Shown here piece after piece: positions 24,647-32,228 of a DNA stretch of 37,655 nucleotides. Source of the DNA: RGIG3009 sp045648765 (GTDB taxonomy: Bacteria > Bacillota > Clostridia > Oscillospirales > Acutalibacteraceae); NCBI GenBank assembly GCA_045648765.1, contig JAZROQ010000009.1, positions 1 to 37,655 of the forward strand, written 5' to 3'. Within the stretch, counting starts at the first letter, position 1. Every line of letters starts with the position of its first letter. The notes beneath the pieces are model-generated. The model saw nothing but the letters and a program-made list of their open reading frames with translations. It was not told where the DNA came from and did no database searches. Made by a program: the position numbers and the translations under genes.

Positions 24647-25573
24647 TTATTTGAGTTCGTCGGCGGTAATGAACCGATAACCAAATTTGTGAAATGTTTT
24701 TGCCATTAGGTATATGCGATCGGCGTAGTCGGGAATATAATTAAAATAATCTTCGTAAAAGTATTGCTCATGGTTGCTAACGGCGATATATTCGTTTCCG
24801 TTAAGTTCTTGCATTTTTTCAAGGATTTCACTTTGCGTATTTAAATTGATACAAAAACCGTTGTTTATTTTGTGGAAACGAATGCCGGTTTCTTTGTCCA
24901 AAATAGAAGCGTTACGGGTTTTGAGCGGTTTGTATTGTTCGTCATCCATATGATTGTAGGCGGCAATAGACGAACGAATAGCCGTATCTTTTGTATCGCG
25001 GGTAAACAATCCGGTTTCGGGTTGGCGGTTGTTTTTCAATCGTGCGGCATGACCGTATGGTAAAACACTGTCGTCACCGGTAAACTCTGTTTTTTTGCCG
25101 ATGGTGGTCGTGATGTATTTTGCTCCGCAATCGGCAAGTGCTTGGCAACCTGCTTTGCTCATGGGAATCCAGTGCGGGATAATCCCCAACGCCCACGATT
25201 TTTCGCCGGCAAAACGCTTAACTTCGTTGAAGATGGCTAAATAATCTTTTTTAACGTCGTCATAGGTGGCGTTAACGTGGGGATAATCAGGGAATTCTTG
25301 CTTGGCGTGGAAACTAAAACGCAACCAATCGGCATTGGCTTCAAACTCGGGTTTGTAAATATCGGGCATTTCCGCCAAGGTGAATTCGTCGGTTCCGTAA
25401 AAATAATCGGTGCGATAAAAGAGGTTAAGTTGTACCGTTAAACCGTGGTCATCGTGCGCACGTTTAAGCATTTTAAAATATTCGTTATCAAAAATGGAAG
25501 AGGGCTTTTTTCGTGCCAAATCACGAAAAACCCAAATAACGTCATCAATAAAAAAGAAAGCTTGTTTATCCAT
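24647..25573 (-). CDS. Polysaccharide-deacetylase-like hypothetical protein
   Basis: 308-residue protein without signal peptide. It begins with a buried strand ending in an Asp pair (FFFIDDV), has a FSFHAKQEF motif at about residue 90, and HWIPMSKAG and NHEQYFYEDYF further on. This order of Asp pair, His, and late His resembles the (beta/alpha)7 fold of NodB-like carbohydrate deacetylases, but a clean HxxxH metal motif is not seen, so catalysis on acetylated sugars is a guess. The ATG at 25573 is chosen because AAGGAGTGG lies upstream. Divergent from an AraC-type regulator, which may control it. Confidence 0.55.
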   Translation of the reverse strand: MDKQAFFFIDDVIWVFRDLARKKPSSIFDNEYFKMLKRAHDDHGLTVQLNLFYRTDYFYGTDEFTLAEMPDIYKPEFEANADWLRFSFHAKQEFPDYPHVNATYDDVKKDYLAIFNEVKRFAGEKSWALGIIPHWIPMSKAGCQALADCGAKYITTTIGKKTEFTGDDSVLPYGHAARLKNNRQPETGLFTRDTKDTAIRSSIAAYNHMDDEQYKPLKTRNASILDKETGIRFHKINNGFCINLNTQSEILEKMQELNGNEYIAVSNHEQYFYEDYFNYIPDYADRIYLMAKTFHKFGYRFITADELK

Positions 25574-25603
25574 AAAACCACTCCTTAAAAACATGTTAAA
25601 CCC

Positions 25604-25631
25604 ATTATAATGAATTTCTGTAAAAAGGCAA
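25604..25631 (-). promoter_or_regulatory. Promoter of the deacetylase-like gene
   Basis: Minus strand TTGCCT (25626-25631), 16-base spacer, TATAAT (25604-25609). Confidence 0.6.
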
Positions 25632-25650
25632 TGTTCAAAAAAACGGTATA

Positions 25651-25679
25651 TGGACAAAACAACGACTATCTGTTATACT
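25651..25679 (+). promoter_or_regulatory. Promoter of the second AraC-type regulator
   Basis: TGGACA (25651-25656), 17-base spacer, TATACT (25674-25679) with an extended TG. It lies next to the divergent promoter of the deacetylase-like gene. Confidence 0.7.
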
Positions 25680-25702
25680 GTGAAGAGAGAGGAGTGAAAA
25701 GT

Positions 25703-26557
25703 ATGCCGTATGCTGCTGTTTCTTTTTTGCAACTACCGCGTATTGGATTTGCTCACCATTTTTATACCGAAAAATACAACCAAGTCTATAAAGGTTGTGA
25801 AAATAGTCTGGAAATTGTGTATTTTGAAGAGGGCGCTGTCAACGCAACCTTTTACGGCCAATCGTTCAAAATAGCACCCGGCAGTGTTGTTTTGATTTTT
25901 CGCAACGCGCCGTTCAAACTCTCGTCCGTGGAGGACGGATTACACCGCCATTGCTGTATACAATTGCAAATGGAATATGACGTGACGATTTTAGACGATG
26001 ATGAACAACCGCCGCAAGGGCATAACGGGTTGTTATTGCCGCTTATTCTTCCGCCTTGCGCCGAAACAGAGATGATAAAAAAAGAACTGTATACTATTGT
26101 TTCCAATGTTGGTGTTTCTCGCGAAGATTATGAATTGTCGGCTGCTTCGGCGGCGTTGGGGATTTTGGCACAACTCGATCATCGGTGGCGGCGTCAAACG
26201 GATGTCAAAAGCAGTTCAGGCGAGTTGTGGGAATACCGCATTAAGCAATATGTTACAGCGCATATCCAAGAGGATATCACGTTGGAATCGGTTGCCGAGG
26301 CATTGGGAAGAACACCTAATTATCTCAACAGTGTATTCCGAGATGCTACGGGAAAAACGATTTGTCGGTATATCAACAGTGAAAAAGTGCGGATTATTGC
26401 CGAAATGATGAAGTTTCGCGGCATGTCCTTTAAAACCGCTTGTGCCAGCATGGCTATTACAGACGTAGCATACGGATATCGTTTATTCAAACAACACACC
26501 GGGTTAACAACAAGGGCGTATCTTTCGGGTGAGCATCGTATTAAACAAAAAGGATAG
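25703..26557 (+). CDS. AraC-family regulator
   Basis: 284-residue AraC-type protein. The N-terminal cupin-like domain has IVYFEEGAV and APGSVVLIF. The C-terminal DNA-binding half begins about residue 180, with the first helix-turn-helix at ITLESVAEALGRTPNYLNSVFRDATG. The second (FKTACASMAITDVAYGYRLFKQHTG) is atypical. It is divergent from the deacetylase-like gene, which it probably regulates, and is followed 58 bases on by nadE. The ATG at 25703 follows GAGAGGAG; longer in-frame starts lie before or inside the promoter. Confidence 0.85.
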   Translation: MPYAAVSFLQLPRIGFAHHFYTEKYNQVYKGCENSLEIVYFEEGAVNATFYGQSFKIAPGSVVLIFRNAPFKLSSVEDGLHRHCCIQLQMEYDVTILDDDEQPPQGHNGLLLPLILPPCAETEMIKKELYTIVSNVGVSREDYELSAASAALGILAQLDHRWRRQTDVKSSSGELWEYRIKQYVTAHIQEDITLESVAEALGRTPNYLNSVFRDATGKTICRYINSEKVRIIAEMMKFRGMSFKTACASMAITDVAYGYRLFKQHTGLTTRAYLSGEHRIKQKG

Positions 26558-26574
26558 CCTTTTTTGAAAAATTG

Positions 26575-26583
26575 TGCTATACT
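26575..26583 (+). promoter_or_regulatory. Extended -10 promoter of nadE
   Basis: TGCTATACT (26575-26583), 32 bases before the ATG. No good -35 at the right distance. Confidence 0.5.
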
Positions 26584-26615
26584 GAATAAAAATATTTTTT
26601 AAAGTAGGGGAAAAC

Positions 26616-27341
26616 ATGTTTGATGCCAAAAAAGTCACGCGTGATTGCGTGAAGTGGATACAAGATTTTTTTGAGCAAAACGGCAAAGGCTGCAATGCCG
26701 TTGTGGGAATTTCCGGCGGCAAAGACAGTTCGGTGGTTGCCGCTTTGTGCGTTGAGGCTTTGGGGAAAGACCGTGTCATCGGCGTGTTGATGCCGTGTGG
26801 CGAACAGCACGACATCGATTGCGCCAAACAATTGGTAGAGCATTTGGGAATAAAACACTATATTATCAATATCAAAGACGCCGTAGACGGTGTACGCAAC
26901 CATTTACCGACAGAACTGGACATTAGCCGACAAACTATCATCAATCTTCCTGCGCGTATTCGCATGGCAACGCTGTATGCTGTCAGCCAATCGTGCAATG
27001 GCAGGGTGGCAAACACGTGCAACCTTTCGGAAGATTGGGTGGGGTATTCTACCCGCTACGGCGATGCCGCGGGGGACTTCAGCCCTTGCTCTCGTTTGAC
27101 GGTGGAAGAAGTCAAAGAAATCGGCACAGTGCTGGGATTGCCGCAAAATTTGATTCATAAAACGCCGATTGACGGTCTTTCCGGAAAAACGGATGAAGAT
27201 AATTTAGGTTTTACGTATGCCGTGTTAGATAAATATATTCGCACCGGTGTATGCGAAGATGAAGCAACCAAAGAACGTATAGACAGAATGTATCGTAACA
27301 GTCGCTTCAAGTTGGAAATGATGCCTTGCTTTGAACTGTAA
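26616..27341 (+). CDS. nadE: NAD+ synthase, ammonia-dependent
   Basis: 241-residue NadE that converts deamido-NAD to NAD+ with ATP and ammonia. The PP-loop SGGKDSS is at about residues 33-39, followed by GVLMPCGEQHD. The substrate-loop segment NLSEDWVGYSTRYGDAAGDFSP and ELDISRQTIINLPARIRM fit the family. There is no glutaminase domain, so it relies on free ammonia. Fourteen bases separate it from the VOC gene, suggesting one transcript. Confidence 0.94.
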   Translation: MFDAKKVTRDCVKWIQDFFEQNGKGCNAVVGISGGKDSSVVAALCVEALGKDRVIGVLMPCGEQHDIDCAKQLVEHLGIKHYIINIKDAVDGVRNHLPTELDISRQTIINLPARIRMATLYAVSQSCNGRVANTCNLSEDWVGYSTRYGDAAGDFSPCSRLTVEEVKEIGTVLGLPQNLIHKTPIDGLSGKTDEDNLGFTYAVLDKYIRTGVCEDEATKERIDRMYRNSRFKLEMMPCFEL

Positions 27342-27355
27342 AGAGGAGGAAAAAA

Positions 27356-27760
27356 ATGGCAAATCAAATTATTAAAAATACAGGATTCCACCACGTGGCC
27401 TTGCGCTGCAAAGACATTCAAAAAAGTATTGCAATGTATGAAGCACTTGGTATGAAAGAAAAATTACGGTGGGGTGAAGGCGAAAAACTGATTGTGATGT
27501 TGGATATCGGCAACGGCGAATGCTTGGAATTGTTTGCCAACGGCTCCGACTTTTACAGTGAAAACGGCAAATGGCAACACGTGGCTTTGGCGGTAGAAGA
27601 CGTGGAAGGCGCTTTTAACCTTGCAGTAGATGCCGGCTTTGTTCCGGATATTTACCCCAAATTTGCGCCGCTTGATTCCGTGCCGTATAAGACGACGCTC
27701 AACGTTGCCTTTGTCAAAGGGCCGGACGGCGAATCGTTGGAGTTTTTTAGAGAAGTGTAA
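27356..27760 (+). CDS. VOC-family (glyoxalase-like) protein
   Basis: 134-residue protein with one full vicinal-oxygen-chelate module (two beta-alpha-beta-beta-beta halves). Likely metal ligands are the His in FHHVAL, Glu in ECLELF, His in WQHVALAVED and Glu in ESLEFF, which is a complete set. It could be a lactoylglutathione lyase-like or an isomerase/dioxygenase-like enzyme; the substrate cannot be told. The start follows AGAGGAGG. Co-transcribed with nadE. Confidence 0.85.
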   Translation: MANQIIKNTGFHHVALRCKDIQKSIAMYEALGMKEKLRWGEGEKLIVMLDIGNGECLELFANGSDFYSENGKWQHVALAVEDVEGAFNLAVDAGFVPDIYPKFAPLDSVPYKTTLNVAFVKGPDGESLEFFREV

Positions 27761-27797
27761 TAAAGAATTGTTTTTCATAGACTGCTAAAAAGGTGAC

Positions 27798-27835
27798 AAA
27801 ACGCACGTTGAAGATATTTTCAACGTGCGTTTTTT
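27798..27835 (+). terminator. Intrinsic terminator of nadE-VOC
   Basis: 15-bp perfect stem (27798-27812 with 27819-27833), 6-base loop and T-run. Confidence 0.92.
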
Positions 27836-27860
27836 CAAAAAAACAAAAAATCTTTACCCG

Positions 27861-27948
27861 AAACAAAGAAAAACAACATTCAAAACACCCGAAATTTGGT
27901 TTTTTAGGGGTGTTTTTTATGTTTTTTCTTTGTTTTTTCTTTTTTTCT
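27861..27948 (+). terminator. Second long A/T-rich hairpin before the GRE operon
   Basis: The 311-base gene-free stretch 27761-28071 holds two terminators and one promoter. This second element is an imperfect long hairpin: an outer arm (27861-27875 with 27920-27935, one bulged T) and an inner arm (27882-27890 with 27908-27916), then a long T-rich run. It ends just before the next promoter and may insulate the following operon. Confidence 0.55.
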
Positions 27949-27960
27949 GCACAAAAAGTG

Positions 27961-27989
27961 TTGACTTTTATTTTTTTATGGTGTATGAT
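27961..27989 (+). promoter_or_regulatory. Sigma-A promoter of the GRE operon
   Basis: TTGACT (27961-27966), 17-base spacer, TATGAT (27984-27989). The leader to the GRE start is about 75 bases and contains no obvious hairpin. Confidence 0.8.
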
Positions 27990-28071
27990 GGGAGAGTAAA
28001 AAAGTGTAGTAGTTTATATTTTGTTATGATTTTATTACCGTTTGAAACACAAGCGGTTAGGAGGTTTGGAC

Positions 28072-30600
28072 ATGAAACAGATTTATACCGCTGAGATTGC
28101 AAAATCCGCTCGTATCCAAAAATTGATTGATGATTTGTATTCCGGCACTCCGACAATTGAAGCAACCCGTGCCGAAATTTTGACCGAGAGTTTCAAAAGC
28201 ACGGAAGGGTTGCCGCTGTATTTGCGCAAATCCCATGCCTTTAAAGCTATGGCAGAAAAGCTGCCGGTTGTTATTCGCGACGATGAGTTGATTGTCGGTT
28301 GTAACTGCGAGGCTCGCCGTGGTTGCCCCACGTTCCCGGAGTTTTCCAACAAATGGTTGGAAGATGAATTTGACACCATTGCCACCCGTAGCGCCGACCC
28401 GTTCTACATTTCAGAGCAAACGGCTGCCAAACTGAAAGAAATTCACACTTACTGGCAAGGTCGCACCACCAGTGAGTTGGCAACTTCTTACATGACGCCC
28501 GAAACGCTCACGGCTATTGAGCACAACATTTTCACGGTAGGCAACTATTTCTATAATGGTATCGGTCACGTGAGCGCGGATTATGCCAAGGTTCTCAAAA
28601 TTGGCTTTAAGGGCATTTACAACTATGCTAAATCCGAACGCGATAAATGCAATGTGTACGATGCAGATTACACCAAACGTTACTCGTTCTTGTCTGCCGT
28701 AATGGAAAGCTGTGAAGCGGCTATCATTTTTGCCAAGCGTTACGCCGCTGCTGCCGCCGAATTGGCGGCTCGTTGCAGTGACAGCACGCGCCGCGCAGAA
28801 CTGCAAACCGTTGCCGAAATTTGTAACAAAGTTCCCGAAAACGGTGCCGAAAGCTTCCACGAAGCTTGTCAATCTTTCTGGTTTGTGCAGTTGTTGTTGC
28901 AAACAGAATCGAGTGGTCACTCGGTGTCGCCCGGACGTTTCGACCAATATATGTATCCGTATTACAGCAAGGATATCGAAAGCGGCAAAATCACGCGTGA
29001 ACAAGCGCAAGAGTTGATTGACTGCTTGTGGGTGAAACTTAACAGCCTTAACAAAGTGCGCGACCATTTGTCCGCCGAAGGTTTTGCCGGTTACAGCATG
29101 TTCCAAAACTTGATTGTTGGTGGTCAAACTGTGGATGGTACGGATGCTACCAACGACTTGTCGTATATGTGCATCAGCGCTTCCATGCACGTCAACTTGC
29201 CGCAACCCTCGCTCTCGATGCGTGTATGGAACGGTACGCCGCACGACTTAATGGTTAAAGCCGCCGAACTTACCAAAACCGGTATCGGTTTGCCGGCATA
29301 CTATAACGACGAAATTATTATTCCTGCGTTGATTTCTCGCGGTCTTTCGTTACAAGATGCGCGTGACTATTGCATCATCGGTTGTGTAGAACCGCAAAAG
29401 GGCGGTAAAACCGATGGTTGGCACGACGCGGCATTCTTCAATATGTGCCGTCCGCTTGAATTGGTGTTCTCCAACGGTGTGGATAAAGGTGTTCAAGTTG
29501 GTCCTCGCACGGGCGAAATTGCCGAGTTGGATACATACGATAAATTCTTTAATGCCTACAAAAATCAAATGGATTATGCCATCCAATTGATGGTCAACGC
29601 CGACAACGCAGTGGATGCTGCGCACATGGAACGTTGCCCGCTGCCGTTCGAATCGGCTTTGGTGGACGATTGTATTGCCAAAGGTAAATCTGCACAAGAA
29701 GGCGGTGCTGTGTACAACTTCACCGGTCCGCAAGGTTTTGGTATTGCCAACGTGGCAGATGCTTTGTACGCGATTAACGAATTGGTATACAAAACCAAAA
29801 CCGTTACTTTGGCACAATATGCCGATGCACTGCGCAATAACTTTGGTATGCCGTATGACGAATCGTTTGCCAAAACCCTTACGGTAGAAGCGGTGAACAG
29901 CATTGTTTCTTCCGGTTACGAAATCACCGATGCGCAAATTGCCACGGTGTATCAACAAGTTCGCGCAAATGACATCGACGAAGCCAAGAAAAAAGAATAT
30001 CAAGCACTGCGCGAGAAAATCAAAGCATTGCCCAAGTTTGGTAACGATATGGACGAAGTCGACCTTTATGGTCGCGAAGCGGCTTATACCTACACCAAAC
30101 CGGTAGAAAAATATTTGAATCCCCGCGGCGGTCAATACCATGCCGGTTTGTATCCGGTTTCGGCTAACGTGCCGTTGGGTATGCAAACAGGTGCCACGCC
30201 CGATGGTCGTTTGGCAGGTACGCCGATTGCCGACGGTGTTTCGCCGGCGGCGGGTTGCGATGTCAACGGTCCGACCGCGGCAGCAAACTCGGTTGCTAAA
30301 CTCGACCACGGTATTGCTTCGAACGGTACGTTGTTTAACATGAAATTCCATCCCTCGGCTCTTAAAGGCGCATCGGGTATGGAAGGCTTTATCGCTTTGA
30401 TTCGTGCCTTCTTTGATCAAAAAGGTATGCATATGCAATTCAACGTTGTTAGCCGCGAAACCTTGTACGATGCACAAAAGAACCCCGAAAAATACAAAAA
30501 CTTGGTGGTTCGTGTGGCAGGGTACAGCGCTTTGTTTACCACGTTGTCCAAAACGTTGCAAGACGATATTATCAACCGTACCGAGCAAGGAGGTTTTTAA
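28072..30600 (+). CDS. Glycyl radical enzyme of the dehydratase/lyase class
   Basis: 842-residue glycyl radical enzyme (GRE). The thiyl Cys is C438 in GCVEP with general base E440, and the radical glycine is G817 in RVAGYSA, 25 residues from the end. GCVEP (not the Cys-Cys pair of pyruvate formate-lyase) puts it with diol dehydratases, choline lyase, hydroxyproline dehydratase and sulfonate lyases. The sequence after it (GKTDGWHDAAFFN) most resembles, from memory, hydroxyproline dehydratase HypD and isethionate lyase. H166 in GIGHVSADY sits where dehydratases of this group keep a substrate-binding His. The ATG at 28072 follows TTAGGAGG; the start at 28042 lacks a ribosome site. No N-terminal extension resembling an encapsulation peptide. 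Exact substrate unknown. Confidence 0.93.
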   Translation: MKQIYTAEIAKSARIQKLIDDLYSGTPTIEATRAEILTESFKSTEGLPLYLRKSHAFKAMAEKLPVVIRDDELIVGCNCEARRGCPTFPEFSNKWLEDEFDTIATRSADPFYISEQTAAKLKEIHTYWQGRTTSELATSYMTPETLTAIEHNIFTVGNYFYNGIGHVSADYAKVLKIGFKGIYNYAKSERDKCNVYDADYTKRYSFLSAVMESCEAAIIFAKRYAAAAAELAARCSDSTRRAELQTVAEICNKVPENGAESFHEACQSFWFVQLLLQTESSGHSVSPGRFDQYMYPYYSKDIESGKITREQAQELIDCLWVKLNSLNKVRDHLSAEGFAGYSMFQNLIVGGQTVDGTDATNDLSYMCISASMHVNLPQPSLSMRVWNGTPHDLMVKAAELTKTGIGLPAYYNDEIIIPALISRGLSLQDARDYCIIGCVEPQKGGKTDGWHDAAFFNMCRPLELVFSNGVDKGVQVGPRTGEIAELDTYDKFFNAYKNQMDYAIQLMVNADNAVDAAHMERCPLPFESALVDDCIAKGKSAQEGGAVYNFTGPQGFGIANVADALYAINELVYKTKTVTLAQYADALRNNFGMPYDESFAKTLTVEAVNSIVSSGYEITDAQIATVYQQVRANDIDEAKKKEYQALREKIKALPKFGNDMDEVDLYGREAAYTYTKPVEKYLNPRGGQYHAGLYPVSANVPLGMQTGATPDGRLAGTPIADGVSPAAGCDVNGPTAAANSVAKLDHGIASNGTLFNMKFHPSALKGASGMEGFIALIRAFFDQKGMHMQFNVVSRETLYDAQKNPEKYKNLVVRVAGYSALFTTLSKTLQDDIINRTEQGGF

Positions 30601-30606
30601 GAGAAT

Positions 30607-31395
30607 ATGTCTGATTATTTGAAAGTATCCGGTAGGATTTTCGATGTTCAGAAATTCTCTGTCCACGACGGCCCGGGCGTACGTACGATTGTTTTCCTCA
30701 AAGGTTGTTTTTTGCGATGCAAGTGGTGCTGTAATCCTGAGTCGCAAAGTTATGACATTCAAACCATGATGCAAAACGGCAAAGCAAAAACCATTGGCCG
30801 CGATGTGACAGTGGAAGAGGTTATCAATATTGTCAAACAAGATATGCCGTATTACCGTCGTTCCGGCGGCGGCATGACCTTGTCAGGTGGTGAAATGTTG
30901 TGCCAAAGTGATTTTGCGTATGCGTTGTTGCGCACAGCAAAGGAAAACGCCATTAACACGGCAGTGGAAACCACCGGTTTTGCACCGTACGAAAAGATCG
31001 AAAAACTGTTACCGTATATTGATACAGTGCTGATGGATATCAAGCATATCAACAGTGCCAAACATCAAGCATTTACCTCTCAACCCAATGAACGCATTTT
31101 GGAAAATGCGGTCAAAATTGCACAAAATGCCAAAAAGCTTATCATTCGTGTGCCGGTTATACCGACTTTTAACGACACCGAAGAAGAAATCGCGGCAATT
31201 GCACAATTTGCTTCCGGGTTACAAGGGGTTCGCGAAATTCATTTATTACCGTATCACCGATTCGGAAAAGACAAATACGACGGCTTGGGCAGGGAATATG
31301 GCATGGGTGATTTGCCCTCGCCGACAGATGCTCACATGCAATCCCTTAAAGCCGTTGCCGAACGCTACGGTCTTACTTGCCAAATAGGAGGATAA
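30607..31395 (+). CDS. Radical SAM glycyl-radical activating enzyme, short form
   Basis: 262-residue activase that would abstract hydrogen from G817 of the partner GRE using SAM and a [4Fe-4S] cluster. The radical SAM motif is C34-x3-C38-x2-C41 (GCFLRCKWC), followed by NPE. The ferredoxin-like insert with eight cysteines that follows in most activases of GCVEP-type GREs is missing: the next about 40 residues contain no Cys. Thus the protein resembles the minimal PflA type. GGGMTLSGGEML and LMDIKH are in place. The ribosome site lies in the end of the GRE gene, spacing 13, an unusual distance. Confidence 0.92.
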   Translation: MSDYLKVSGRIFDVQKFSVHDGPGVRTIVFLKGCFLRCKWCCNPESQSYDIQTMMQNGKAKTIGRDVTVEEVINIVKQDMPYYRRSGGGMTLSGGEMLCQSDFAYALLRTAKENAINTAVETTGFAPYEKIEKLLPYIDTVLMDIKHINSAKHQAFTSQPNERILENAVKIAQNAKKLIIRVPVIPTFNDTEEEIAAIAQFASGLQGVREIHLLPYHRFGKDKYDGLGREYGMGDLPSPTDAHMQSLKAVAERYGLTCQIGG

Positions 31396-31398
31396 CCC

Positions 31399-31773
31399 AT
31401 GGCGCAACATGAACTTTCTATGCAAGACAAAATGCGCATTGTTCAGGAACTTGTTCCCGGTAAACAAATTACCATTGCGCACATCATTGCCAATCCCGAT
31501 GATATTTTATATCGCAAATTAGGATTGGATCCGGCAGTGGAATATTCGCGTACAGCGATTGGTATTGTGACTATGTCACCGGCTGAAACCGCAATTATTG
31601 CGGGTGATATTGCCATTAAAGCTTCGGGCGCAGAACTTGGTTTTGTGGACCGTTTCAGCGGTACGCTGATTGTGACGGGTACTATCTCGGACGTTCAAGC
31701 TTCACTTACCGCTTTGGTGGATTATTGCCGTGATACGCTTGGGTTCTCGGTGTGCCCCATTACCAAAACATAA
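31399..31773 (+). CDS. EutS/PduU-type microcompartment shell protein
   Basis: 124-residue circularly permuted BMC-domain protein. ELVPGKQITIAHIIANP, IGIVTMSPAETAIIAGDIAIKA, ELGFVDRFSGTLIVTG and a CPITKT ending align with EutS and PduU along their whole length. PduU/EutS are hexameric shell components with a small beta-barrel on one face. GGAGG lies upstream of the ATG, and three bases separate it from the activase stop. It is the only shell protein in the window; a closed shell also needs canonical hexamers and pentameric vertices, so these must come from elsewhere if a microcompartment forms. Confidence 0.93.
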   Translation: MAQHELSMQDKMRIVQELVPGKQITIAHIIANPDDILYRKLGLDPAVEYSRTAIGIVTMSPAETAIIAGDIAIKASGAELGFVDRFSGTLIVTGTISDVQASLTALVDYCRDTLGFSVCPITKT

Positions 31774-32201
31774 TGAAAAAGAAACTGATTTTAATGGGCA
31801 GAAGCGAAAGTGGAAAAACCACACTGACGCAAGCCTTGCGCGGCGAAGATATTCGCTATGACAAAACACAATACATTAAGTTTGAAAACTGCTTAATCGA
31901 CACACCGGGTGAGTATGCGCAAACACAGCATTTGGGCAGGGCGTTGGCGCTGTACTCTTATGAAGCCGACCGTGTGGGGTTGTTGATTGCGGCAACGGAA
32001 CCGTATTCGTTGTTTCCACCGTGCATTACGTGTATGGTGAATCGCGAAGTGATCGGGATTGTTACCAAATCCGAGGAAGAAGGCGCCAATCCCGACCGGG
32101 CAGAAAACTGGTTGCGTCTGAGCGGTTGTGAAAAAGTGTTTCGGGTCGATTCGGTTACCGGTTACGGTATGAACGAACTGATTACGTATTTAAACCAATA
32201 G
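31773..32201 (+). CDS. EutP/PduV-type small GTPase
   Basis: 142-residue P-loop protein of the EutP/PduV family. The Walker A motif is GRSESGKTT at 9-17, the switch II motif DTPGEY follows at about 40, and TKSE stands in place of the NKxD base-recognition motif, as often in this family. EutP/PduV are encoded in ethanolamine and propanediol microcompartment operons; PduV binds PduU and was linked to movement of compartments. The ATG overlaps the stop of the shell gene (TAATG), so the two products are probably made in fixed ratio. Confidence 0.92.
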   Translation: MKKKLILMGRSESGKTTLTQALRGEDIRYDKTQYIKFENCLIDTPGEYAQTQHLGRALALYSYEADRVGLLIAATEPYSLFPPCITCMVNREVIGIVTKSEEEGANPDRAENWLRLSGCEKVFRVDSVTGYGMNELITYLNQ

Positions 32202-32228
32202 TTTTGTATATCTAAGGAGGAACTTGTA

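Noticed and set aside
28047..28064. Possible catabolite-response element near AAGCGGTT in the leader of the GRE operon
   Set aside because: Only the central bases fit; the flanking TG and CA of the CcpA operator are missing and the match overlaps the ribosome site.
27793..28094. Short reading frames in the A/T-rich region before the GRE operon
   Set aside because: They run through terminators and the promoter, have Phe/Lys-rich low-complexity sequence and no start signals.
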